From: Lunatibacter sp038209145
GTDB taxonomy: Bacteria > Bacteroidota > Bacteroidia > Cytophagales > Cyclobacteriaceae
NCBI GenBank assembly: GCA_038209145.1
Contig: JBBQXZ010000260.1
Coordinates: forward strand, 1-6,822
DNA: 6,822 bases
Direction: 5' to 3'
Below, piece by piece: positions 1 to 6,447 of the stretch; within the stretch, counting starts at the first letter, position 1; each line of letters begins with the position of its first letter. Both the position numbers and the translations under genes were made by a program. The notes under the pieces were generated by a model, which did not search any database, had not been told where the DNA came from, and saw only the letters and a list, made by a program, of their open reading frames with translations.

Positions 1-61
1 TGGCAACCCCTTTTCTCTTTGCAACAGAACCACGTAGGTTCGGAAAAAGCAGCCATTGCCA
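1..61. repeat. Nested inverted repeat at the left edge
   Basis: GAACC (27-31) and GGTTC (37-41) form a perfect 5-bp stem around ACGTA. Outside it, TGGCAA (1-6) and TTGCCA (56-61) form a second, nearly concentric inverted pair. The inner hairpin contains CGTAGG, also present in the hairpins near 6.3-6.6 kb, but the flanks do not obviously align with that family. The structure may continue beyond position 1. Function is unknown; it could be a diverged palindromic repeat. Confidence 0.3.
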
Positions 62-167
62 ACGCGGGTTGTTGCTGGTAGGTAAGTTTTTCTACTCCCA
101 GATTTTGACAGTATCTTTTCCCGCCTAAGCTTGAATGCCAAAGAGGGGTAAAAGAAGCAGAAAACAT
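1..167 (-). other. Open frame at the window edge, doubtful coding
   Basis: A minus-strand frame is open from an ATG at 167 to the window edge (55 codons, no stop). A second minus-strand frame is also open over about 1-160, so openness alone says little. The deduced peptide is rich in Cys, Trp, Gln and Pro, shows no domain I recognise, and is preceded by an AT-rich stretch (about 175-244). The same DNA holds a nested inverted repeat (separate entry), which can keep several frames open by composition. It may be the 5' part of a gene outside the window, but noncoding repeat DNA is more likely. Confidence 0.15.
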
Positions 168-244
168 AAAGTAAAAGCACTAAAATTTATAAACATTGTC
201 TATTTTTTTGAACAAAAATAAAAAAAGCGGTATAATATAAAAAT

Positions 245-1426
245 TTAAATTAAGGGTGGCCGATTAATTGAAAACGGTTGTTTTATGAGGGTGTTTTCGG
301 TTGGGATTGGCTGAATTTTCTTTTTCAAACCAAAAAGCGGCTGCACCCAATTCCACCTTCTTATCCCCAATTCATAGACGATCCAGGCAATTCCAAATGT
401 CCCCAAAGACATAAAAGCAAATTTTACTCCCAGACTCCAATCCCAATGCATTATCAGGTATCCCAAGGCGATGGTAATGGTCTGGTGCAGGATATAAAAG
501 GGATATACGGCTTCGTTGGCATAGCTTAGTGACTTACTCGGTCGATTGAGGTAGGCAGCGGCATAGCCAAAGAGTGCCATGATCCATGCCCACATGTTTA
601 TTACCTTGAACACGGCTTCAATAAAATGGATGACTGTCGAATCGGCATAGACATGCCTCAACCCCACCATCAGCGAAAAGGCCAATATCCCCAAATACAG
701 GTATTTTCTCCGATTGTTTTCCGCTGTAGTCCAAAATTTTTCACGCACGGAAATCAGCAAGAATCCATACAGGAACAAGGTGCCATAATTGATCAGGTTA
801 AACCAGTCTCCATTAAAAGCATGGGTGCTATCGAAAAATGGCTCCACCAAACTTTCCCAAAGATACAGCGGGATAACCAACCAAAATAGTCCAAAGGGAC
901 GACCTGACCATGCCCCAACCCAGCTGAGCAGCCGTGCCTGGGGATGATTCCGCAAGAACACAAATACTGGAACAAATAGCAGGGAAAAAGCCAGCAAATA
1001 AGGCAAAAACCACAAGTGGTGCCAAGATAGGTTCCCTTCCGGATATACCCCATCAAAGGCATGCATCGGCCAAAAATCCAGGTATCCACCTGTAATCTGC
1101 CCCTTATCCAAGCGTTCGAAATAGACTTGGGGAGGCACGATAATAGCCATACCAAAAACTAGCGGGATGAGGAGGCGTTTGATACGTTCACCTGCAAACC
1201 GCAAGCCACTCCTTCGGGAGAGGGCATAATAGGTGCCCATGCCTGATATCACAAAAAGGATGGACAGCCGCCATTGGTTGACAAATAGCATGGGCCAGCG
1301 GAGCTCCGGATAGATGACATCGTTTTTGATGTGCCATCCCCAAGGCACGAAAAACATACCCACGTGGTAGAAAATCAGTAATCCAAAAACCAGGACCCTT
1401 AGCCAGTCGAGATCGTATCTGCGCAT
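245..1426 (-). CDS. Membrane acyltransferase, AT3 family (OpgC/MdoC-like)
   Basis: A 393-residue integral membrane protein of the acyltransferase-3 family, which transfers acyl groups (for example acetyl or succinyl) to envelope glycans or other extracytoplasmic acceptors. The N-terminus RYDLDWLRV leads into the first TM helix, and Arg10 and His21 give the R-X10-H spacing of the AT3 active site. FVISGMGTYYAL followed by a basic RIKRLLIP loop is typical of the family, as is YPFYILHQ at about 308-315. Roughly ten hydrophobic segments are visible, and there is no fused SGNH domain. The overall style resembles the glucan biosynthesis protein C group, but substrate cannot be read from sequence. 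The frame is open to 1594, but I chose the ATG at 1426: family homology begins there, the 56 upstream codons look unlike protein, and an exact TAnnTTTG box lies in that extension. It is divergent from the exported enzyme gene, with 175 nt between them. Confidence 0.88.
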   Translation of the reverse strand: MRRYDLDWLRVLVFGLLIFYHVGMFFVPWGWHIKNDVIYPELRWPMLFVNQWRLSILFVISGMGTYYALSRRSGLRFAGERIKRLLIPLVFGMAIIVPPQVYFERLDKGQITGGYLDFWPMHAFDGVYPEGNLSWHHLWFLPYLLAFSLLFVPVFVFLRNHPQARLLSWVGAWSGRPFGLFWLVIPLYLWESLVEPFFDSTHAFNGDWFNLINYGTLFLYGFLLISVREKFWTTAENNRRKYLYLGILAFSLMVGLRHVYADSTVIHFIEAVFKVINMWAWIMALFGYAAAYLNRPSKSLSYANEAVYPFYILHQTITIALGYLIMHWDWSLGVKFAFMSLGTFGIAWIVYELGIRRWNWVQPLFGLKKKIQPIPTENTLIKQPFSINRPPLI

Positions 1427-1442
1427 AATGTGTTGTTTTTGA

Positions 1443-1450
1443 CAAATGTA
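1443..1450 (-). promoter_or_regulatory. Putative -7 box for the acyltransferase
   Basis: Read on the minus strand this is TACATTTG, an exact match to the Bacteroidota -7 consensus TAnnTTTG, 17 nt upstream of the ATG at 1426. About 18 nt further upstream is TTTTC, a poor match to the TTTG -33 box. A start of transcription near 1436-1437 would give a short leader of about 10 nt without Shine-Dalgarno sequence, and would exclude the longer N-terminal reading of the gene. Confidence 0.5.
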
Positions 1451-1541
1451 ATAGCTGCTTCGGAAATGAAAATTCTCTTGTGATGATTGACAGCTTTTTG
1501 GGATGAATTGCATGGAGATGGATGGACTTAACCGAAAAGGG

Positions 1542-1572
1542 TTGATTAATTGCCGGGATGGACTTACTTTAG
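1542..1572 (+). promoter_or_regulatory. Putative promoter of the exported EEP-family gene
   Basis: TTG at 1542-1544 and TACTTTAG at 1565-1572 are separated by 20 nt. This is the usual spacing of Bacteroidota -33 and -7 elements, with one mismatch to TAnnTTTG in the -7 box. The ATG follows 29 nt downstream. No Shine-Dalgarno sequence precedes it. Confidence 0.35.
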
Positions 1573-1601
1573 GGCCATAGAATATACCCAACAACTACCC
1601 G

Positions 1602-2444
1602 ATGAAAAAAACCATCCTCTCGGCCATTTTTGCTTCGGCGGTCATTTCCGTCCTTTCAGCGCAATCTGTTGAGCTACGGGTAGCCACCTTTAACATTCGC
1701 TACGACAATCCGGACGATGCCCCGGATACGTGGGCAAATAGAAAGGATGCAGTATTGAATCTCATCAGATTTCACCAATTCGATCTATTTGGTATTCAGG
1801 AAGGGTTGCACAATCAGGTGGTTGATCTGGACAATGCGCTTGCGGATTTTTCATTTGTGGGAGTGGGCCGGGATGACGGCAAGGAAAAGGGAGAATATTC
1901 CTGTATTTTCTACAACACCCATAAATTTGAGGTGCTGGACAGTGATACGTTCTGGCTGGCCGAAGATACCACTCAGCCCGTTAAAGGCTGGGATGCCGCG
2001 CTACCGCGGATTGTCACTTGGGCCAAGTTTAGGGACAAAGTAAGCGGGGATCTCTTTTTTCATTTTAATACCCACTTTGATCATCGGGGATGGGAAGCCC
2101 GGGTTCAGAGTGCCCAACTTATCTTGAAGAAGGTAGCCGAACTTTCTGATGCTAACAATCCGGTGATTGTAACGGGAGACTTCAATGTGGATCAGGATTC
2201 AGATCCCTATAAGGTGATGCGGGATGCGCCAGGATTTGCCGACACATATGATGTAGCCAAGATAAAATACGCGAATAACGGAACCTTCAACAGCTTTGAC
2301 CTGACCAAAAGTACTGACCGAAGGATAGACCACATATTTGTCAATGATAGAATCAAAGTGAGCCGATACGGGGTGTTGACAGATACTTACCAAAACCGCT
2401 ATCCTTCCGACCATTTCCCCGTGATGGCGGAAATCTACTGGTAA
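1602..2444 (+). CDS. Exported endonuclease/exonuclease/phosphatase family protein
   Basis: A 280-residue protein with an N-terminal signal peptide (MKK, hydrophobic residues about 5-18, then SAQS, cleavage near residues 20-22), so it acts in the periplasm or outside the cell. The mature part is a full EEP (DNase I-like) domain with all metal and catalytic motifs in order: ATFNIRYDN (Asn31), IQE (Glu67), NTHFDH (His158), TGDFN (Asp193, Asn195), RIDHIF (Asp243, His244) and the final SDHFPV (Asp270, His271). The fold hydrolyses phosphoesters. The family includes nucleases, sphingomyelinases and inositol phosphatases, so the substrate is open; no feature here favours DNA over small phosphoesters or lipids. 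It appears monocistronic: divergent from the acyltransferase and convergent with the LytTR gene 27 nt away. No key residue is missing. Confidence 0.9.
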   Translation: MKKTILSAIFASAVISVLSAQSVELRVATFNIRYDNPDDAPDTWANRKDAVLNLIRFHQFDLFGIQEGLHNQVVDLDNALADFSFVGVGRDDGKEKGEYSCIFYNTHKFEVLDSDTFWLAEDTTQPVKGWDAALPRIVTWAKFRDKVSGDLFFHFNTHFDHRGWEARVQSAQLILKKVAELSDANNPVIVTGDFNVDQDSDPYKVMRDAPGFADTYDVAKIKYANNGTFNSFDLTKSTDRRIDHIFVNDRIKVSRYGVLTDTYQNRYPSDHFPVMAEIYW

Positions 2445-2471
2445 GAAAAGTGGATTTGGCAATTGTTGTTG

Positions 2472-3353
2472 TTATTGAATCGTAAATTGTTGTTCAAACT
2501 TGGGGATCATCGTTCTGGAAACAGGTACCGTAAAGCTAAATCCGGGAATAACTAGCTGAAGCCCCTGGGCATTTCCTTTTACCCGGTCTACCTTATCCAG
2601 ATTTACCAGGTAAGACCGGTGGGTTTTACAGAAATTGGGAAGATGTGCGAGTTGGCTTTCGAGGTCTTTAAGCGTCATTCTTTTGATCAATTTTTTCGTT
2701 TTTGCACCAGCCGCAACATAAACTTCCAGGTAATTGCCTCCAGCCTTTGCCAAGAGAAATTCAACAGGATCGATCACGAAATCATCGCTTTTCTGACGGG
2801 TCTCAATAAAAACTGGCTTTGGGTCAGGCAAGGTTTGGATGCCGTGGGGAATAGCATGTAAATGAGCTGCTTGGATACTGTGATTGCGCTGCAGCCGCCA
2901 AAAGTTAAGCGGTACCAATATAAAGGCAAACAGAATCCCCACGAGAAAGGTATTGCGAATCTCTTCCCAAAGGTATCTTCCGGTCCAGTTGAGCGAATTG
3001 TCGTAGATGATATCACGTACCAGAAACTGGCTTATACCCACAAGCAGCAGGTAGCCGGCAATCAGGAGCATTTCTTTTCCAATGGTCCATTTTTCATCAT
3101 TTATCAGGCCATTCCATCCCCCAAACCAGACCAAGGCCACGAAGAGGGCATTCAGCGAGTGGACCATGGAGATCCAGAAATAGTCCATCCGGTGTTCAGG
3201 CTGATATACGTTAAAAGGTTCAAAAAGGTAATTGAACCCCATGCTCATCAGAAAGATAATGGCAGCGAGATATCCTACAGCAATCCCAGTATAATAATAG
3301 GGATAAGGCTGATGAAAAGTTTTATTCCAACGGGCCATTCTCTGAAAATTCAT
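2472..3353 (-). CDS. Membrane-anchored LytTR-family transcription regulator
   Basis: A 293-residue protein with two parts. Residues about 20-152 contain four hydrophobic segments (about 21-44, 60-80, 94-112, 134-152), an integral membrane region. After a linker of about 40 residues, the C-terminal 100 residues (about 193-293) are a LytTR DNA-binding domain, recognisable from AGGNYLEVYV, MTLKDLESQL, FCKTHRSYLVNLDKVDRV and FTVPVSR. There is no response-regulator receiver domain and no histidine kinase next to it, so it is probably a one-component regulator controlled through its membrane part; signal and targets are unknown. LytTR proteins usually bind paired direct repeats upstream of their targets. 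The ATG at 3353 follows an exact TAnnTTTG box; a second Met at residue 6 is an alternative start. It converges on the EEP-family gene. Confidence 0.88.
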   Translation of the reverse strand: MNFQRMARWNKTFHQPYPYYYTGIAVGYLAAIIFLMSMGFNYLFEPFNVYQPEHRMDYFWISMVHSLNALFVALVWFGGWNGLINDEKWTIGKEMLLIAGYLLLVGISQFLVRDIIYDNSLNWTGRYLWEEIRNTFLVGILFAFILVPLNFWRLQRNHSIQAAHLHAIPHGIQTLPDPKPVFIETRQKSDDFVIDPVEFLLAKAGGNYLEVYVAAGAKTKKLIKRMTLKDLESQLAHLPNFCKTHRSYLVNLDKVDRVKGNAQGLQLVIPGFSFTVPVSRTMIPKFEQQFTIQ

Positions 3354-3381
3354 TGCTTTGCACAGCAGCTGCCATAATTTT

Positions 3382-3389
3382 CAAAAATA
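3382..3389 (-). promoter_or_regulatory. Putative -7 box for the LytTR gene
   Basis: On the minus strand this reads TATTTTTG, an exact TAnnTTTG match, 29 nt upstream of the ATG at 3353. No clear TTG is present at the -33 spacing, so it may be weak or activator-dependent. The surrounding DNA is A/T-rich, which raises the chance of a coincidental match. Confidence 0.35.
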
Positions 3390-3820
3390 CAAAAAGTTGG
3401 CAAATGAACCTTACTTCCGCTATTTAAACACGGGGGTGTTCGCCGTTTTCTGTTAAAGACTTTCGAGTTGGCATTTACGAAAATGGGCAATGACCCATAA
3501 CAACAAGGCCGCCAGGGAATAGAGGCTTTTATTTTCGATAAAAATATGTATCCCTTTTACCGGTATCCTCTAAAATTTCCATCCAAAACCAACTAATTCG
3601 TGATAAGGAATCTTTTCACTACGTAGAAAATAAAATCATTTACCCATTATACTACTTCCACTGGTAAATAAGGCAATAACCTGAGCGCGGCTATTGATCA
3701 AACAAATAACATGCTTTCAATTGTTTTTTACACCCTAATTTGCAACGACAACACCCTCTCAAAAGGTTGTTGAAATTCCAGTCAAGAACCAATCTTTCGC
3801 ATATCGACCTTCCCCTAAAA

Positions 3821-3878
3821 CGTTGGCGGAGCGTCCGATTTAATAGCCCGTTGTTTCAACCCAGGGTAAAAAACAACG
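3821..3878 (+). repeat. Solitary diverged copy of the palindromic repeat
   Basis: Positions 3828-3862 match the reverse complement of 6328-6362 at 29 of 35 positions without gaps, including a 12-nt identical block (GGAGCGTCCGAT) and a 10-nt identical block (GTTTCAACCC). The same segment also resembles the right unit near 6490-6520 (CCGAT, TAGTA, TTAACC). The short CCGTAGG hairpin of the other copies is degenerate here (GGCGGAGCG). The second hairpin is partly kept as GTTG/CAAC around TTT (3850-3860), and an alternative 8-bp pair, CGTTGTTT/AAACAACG, exists at 3849-3856 and 3871-3878. Orientation is assigned so that plus means the CCGTAGG reading. Confidence 0.7.
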
Positions 3879-4168
3879 CAAATTTCCGTGTTTTGGCCGC
3901 ATGCCTCTTGATTCGGGCAACCCATTCCCGCCAAAACCCTAAAAGGGGTGATCTGACATACTAGATTTGAATCCATGATCGATATCGGAAACAATGGCTT
4001 AAATTGTCATGCTCGGATTTTGGCGATTAATTAGCACCTCAATAAACAGCTCCTCAGCCAAAACAAAATTTGATTCCGACCGAATCCCCGAAGGGCGAAA
4101 GACCAAATCTAAGGGTGCATCCCAAGAAATATTATTTCTCTGCTACATAATAAACGATCGAACCCTAG

Positions 4169-5446
4169 CTAAGGCTTATTTGGCAAAAGGTGAAAATTCA
4201 GACCAAGGGATAAACCCATCCACCTGTATCTATTCCGTTCACCTCCGATTGGTCGAATGCCATGCCAATACTCCCCATCCAGATAGGTGGATAAGCGTGG
4301 GGAAATTTGATAATTTATTCCCAAGCCAGTCTGTAGGTAGGAGATTTGCCAGGTTTTTGGTTCCAGTTGTGTCCAAGTACCAAGTTGTGATGCGTTAATA
4401 ATTGGATCGTAATAAAATTCCTGCTTTCGGATATAATGAGGTACCACACCCGCTTTTATAAATACGCCGATGCCTTTATAAACTGGTGTGTGATAAGATA
4501 CATCAACCGGAAAATAAAACTGCTCGGTGTTGATGCGGATGTTATCCAGTTCAAACGGAAATTGCTCCCAAGCTGGAAGTTGATTCAGCTTTTCGATGGG
4601 AAGTTCGTCCCAATCCGCCACTTCTACCTTTGTGTTTCCAGCCTGGATGCCCATATTCAGAGAGAATTGTCTATTCCAGACCAAAGAAAGCTGGAATCCC
4701 GGCCTGAGATAACCATCTTCCTCATCTACAAAACCATCTACCGGATACATCAGCCGAAGCAAGGGACCTGCTTTTATATCAAAATGCGTTGTTTTTTTCG
4801 CCTTAAAGCTATTTCCGGTTTCCTCGAAAGGGTGGGCTTCCCTTGTGGAAGATGCAGTGCTGTCCTGGCTTCCGAACAAATACCGCATCATTTCCCTTTC
4901 GGAGATGGTGTCCTGCCAATGCAGCGTGTTATCGGAGTATTTCTGTGAAATTACCTTACGGGCTGAACCTTTTTTGTTTTCTGGTTCAGGTTCATGGTTT
5001 TCCGCTGCTTGAGCAATGCTATTTTGAGAGGCAGCTGGATCGGGAATGCTTGAGGTAACTGGCGGATCAACGGATGGGGGAATAATAACATTACTTGAGG
5101 CCGGAGCTTGAAATGCAGCTATTACCTCCTTTTCCTTCCGCTCAGTAGATGTGTTTTCAAGGTATACCGTATCCCGCACAAATACTGTGTCTGTAAGAAC
5201 TAGGCGCTGGACCAACTGTCCAGAATTGGAAGAGGCTGTTTCCTTATTTGTTGGCCAAAAATAGAAGAGAAAGGCCACAGTGGCCAGCCATACGACGCCA
5301 TTCAGTAGGTAAGGACCGAACCATTTCTTGTAAAACGGCAGTTGCGCTTTTTCCAACCTGGAGGAAAAGGCTCCCCAAGCAGCATCGTCAAAGTCGGGAC
5401 GGTAGCTTTCCAGTTTATCTTTAAGAAGTTTATCGATGTTTTCCAT
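4169..5446 (-). CDS. Anti-sigma-like single-TM protein with beta-strand-rich C-terminus
   Basis: A 425-residue protein whose start overlaps the end of the sigma gene by 17 nt. Residues 1-44 are a charged, probably cytoplasmic segment (DKLLKDKLESYRPDFDDAAW style) like the short N-termini of Bacteroidota anti-sigma-like proteins. One TM helix follows (about 45-65). Residues about 66-218 are a low-complexity Ser/Pro/Glu/Thr linker with DTVFVRDTVYLE, likely periplasmic. The C-terminal 200 residues are rich in alternating aromatic/polar strands (FDIKAGPLLRLMYP, FQLSLVWNRQFSLNMGI, YFPVDVSYHTP, LQTGLGINYQISP, GLSLGLNFHLLP), as in outer-membrane beta-barrel domains (OMP_b-brl-like). The operon position argues for a role in controlling the ECF sigma factor. 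No classical zinc anti-sigma motif (HxxxCxxC) is present. The anti-sigma role is inference; domain layout is visible. Confidence 0.7.
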   Translation of the reverse strand: MENIDKLLKDKLESYRPDFDDAAWGAFSSRLEKAQLPFYKKWFGPYLLNGVVWLATVAFLFYFWPTNKETASSNSGQLVQRLVLTDTVFVRDTVYLENTSTERKEKEVIAAFQAPASSNVIIPPSVDPPVTSSIPDPAASQNSIAQAAENHEPEPENKKGSARKVISQKYSDNTLHWQDTISEREMMRYLFGSQDSTASSTREAHPFEETGNSFKAKKTTHFDIKAGPLLRLMYPVDGFVDEEDGYLRPGFQLSLVWNRQFSLNMGIQAGNTKVEVADWDELPIEKLNQLPAWEQFPFELDNIRINTEQFYFPVDVSYHTPVYKGIGVFIKAGVVPHYIRKQEFYYDPIINASQLGTWTQLEPKTWQISYLQTGLGINYQISPRLSTYLDGEYWHGIRPIGGERNRYRWMGLSLGLNFHLLPNKP

Positions 5447-6008
5447 AAGGCTTGTCCAGTGAATCGGTAATTGAGTTAAGGTCCTTTTGCAATTTTAATC
5501 TTGCTTTGGAAAGATTGGACTTGGAGGTACCTTCTGTGATGCCTAGTTTTTCAGCAATTTCTTTATGTGTATATTCTTCCACGGCAAAAAGTGTAAATAC
5601 CATCCGGTATGCCGGAGGGAGTTTTTGCACCAGTTTTAAAATATCCTCGGATTGAAGCATGGAAATGGTTTCTTCATTGGCAGCGATATCTTTGACATGA
5701 GAGACATCCAATTGGCTCTCATGGTACCTTTTGTTTTTTCGGTAATGGTCTATGGCTGTATTGACCATGATTCTTCTAACCCAACCTCCAAAAGACAAAT
5801 CGGGGGAATAGCGGTGGAGGTGGGAAAAGACTTTTAACAAACCATCGCTCAGCACCTCCTTTGCTTCCTCTGAATCGGAACAATATCGGGAAGATATACT
5901 CAACGCAAAGGAATAGCAATATTTGAACAACTCATGCTGCGCTTTTTTATCCCCTTTGATGCATTGCTTTATGACGCCTTGGAGTTCCTTGGATTCGGGT
6001 AAATTCAT
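5430..6008 (-). CDS. ECF-type RNA polymerase sigma factor
   Basis: A 192-residue sigma-70 family protein of extracytoplasmic-function size with only regions 2 and 4. Region 2 spans about 25-93: LFKYCYSFAL, then EEAKEVLSDGLLKVF for core binding, and the DNA-contacting FGGWVRRIMVNTAIDHYRK. Region 4 spans about 123-175: LPPAYRMVFTLF, then the helix-turn-helix YTHKEIAEKLGITEGTSKSN and LSKARLKLQKDL, which reads the -35-type element. It directs RNA polymerase to a dedicated regulon, and is probably held in check by the membrane protein encoded by the overlapping downstream gene. The ATG at 6008 follows a purine-rich GGAAG about 6 nt upstream. I found no exact TAnnTTTG box upstream, which fits autoregulation by a sigma-specific promoter but does not prove it. 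Confidence 0.93.
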   Translation of the reverse strand: MNLPESKELQGVIKQCIKGDKKAQHELFKYCYSFALSISSRYCSDSEEAKEVLSDGLLKVFSHLHRYSPDLSFGGWVRRIMVNTAIDHYRKNKRYHESQLDVSHVKDIAANEETISMLQSEDILKLVQKLPPAYRMVFTLFAVEEYTHKEIAEKLGITEGTSKSNLSKARLKLQKDLNSITDSLDKPYGKHR

Positions 6009-6284
6009 ACTACTTCCATCACGGGATTTGGTAGGGGTAAGGTTGCCTGGACATAATAATAAAGATTAAATTTATGGAAGGCTAAATGGGGATAATTCTT
6101 ACCCGATAAGTAAATGGCGATGTGTCACAGCATGTTTTTTTCAGTTCAAAAAGTATTCGACTATTTTTCAACAGGCAGGCAGCCCAATAATCTATTTTTT
6201 GTATGATGTCGTCAAAATAAACAAAACTATGAAAACTGGGCATGTGTAGACAAATACATTTTTAACGGGTCTGATAAGATCGGC
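6009..6284. other. Upstream region of the sigma operon, no gene
   Basis: This 276-nt stretch between the sigma gene start and the first repeat hairpin is A/T-rich and contains no credible frame. The closest match to a Bacteroidota -7 box on the minus strand is TACTTTTT at 6155-6148, one mismatch, about 140 nt upstream of the ATG. It presumably carries the sigma operon promoter. Confidence 0.4.
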
Positions 6285-6399
6285 AGTGCCTATGGCACTT
6301 TGGGGTCGTCTGTTTGTCATTGCCTAGGGGTTGAAACCCATGGCTACTATATCGGACGCTCCTACGGAGCTGTCAAAAGTGCAAGCACTTTCTTGGTAC
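6285..6399 (-). repeat. Palindromic repeat unit, left copy (inverted)
   Basis: A multi-hairpin unit. Going rightward: a 6-bp hairpin AGTGCC/GGCACT around TAT (6285-6299); a longer imperfect hairpin GCCTAGGG/CCCATGGC with loop GTTGAAA (6322-6344, 6 of 8 pairs); a 5-bp hairpin GCTCC/GGAGC around TAC (6358-6370); then AAAGTGC/GCACTTT around AA (6376-6391). Its reverse complement aligns with the right copy (6322-6370 against 6479-6527: 34 of 49 identical, no gaps), and TTGGTAC at 6393-6399 mirrors GTACCAA at 6448-6454. The left and right units thus form a head-to-head pair centred near 6424, as in REPIN/BIME-type structures. Confidence 0.8.
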
Positions 6400-6447
6400 C
6401 ATATATCTTTGGCTCCCATTATAGACTTTCTTATTTTCACCATAGCA

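Larger units (their letters stand above)
3354..4168. other. Gene-free stretch with scattered hairpins
   Basis: I see no credible gene in these about 815 nt. It holds the upstream region of the LytTR gene, one diverged copy of the palindromic repeat (separate entry) and several short perfect inverted repeats: ATGGG/CCCAT at 3483-3498, GATTC/GAATC at 4072-4086, CCC/GGG around a GAA loop near 4087-4095, and AGAAAT/ATTTCT at 4125-4139. The last two lie within 90 nt downstream of the 4169-5446 gene and could act in 3' end processing, but neither has the GC stem plus T-run of a standard terminator. The short plus-strand frames at 3740-3964 and 4009-4398 show no recognisable protein; the first overlaps the repeat and the second overlaps the coding sequence of the opposite gene. 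Confidence 0.6.

Noticed and set aside
2445..2471. Shared bidirectional terminator between the convergent genes
   Set aside because: The 27-nt gap contains no stem with flanking T/A runs.
2862..3377. Plus-strand 171-codon frame opposite the LytTR gene
   Set aside because: It is the antisense shadow of the membrane region and promoter of a well-supported gene; its composition is not protein-like.
3740..3964. Plus-strand 74-codon frame
   Set aside because: It overlaps the solitary palindromic repeat, shows no recognisable domain and has no promoter or ribosome binding signal.
3354..4168. Regulatory RNA or riboswitch in the long gene-free region
   Set aside because: Only short isolated hairpins are present, with no recognisable conserved RNA core and no downstream gene in a suitable position other than on the opposite strand.
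4009..4398. Plus-strand 129-codon frame
   Set aside because: More than half lies antisense within the clearly coding anti-sigma-like gene, and the remainder has no protein-like features.
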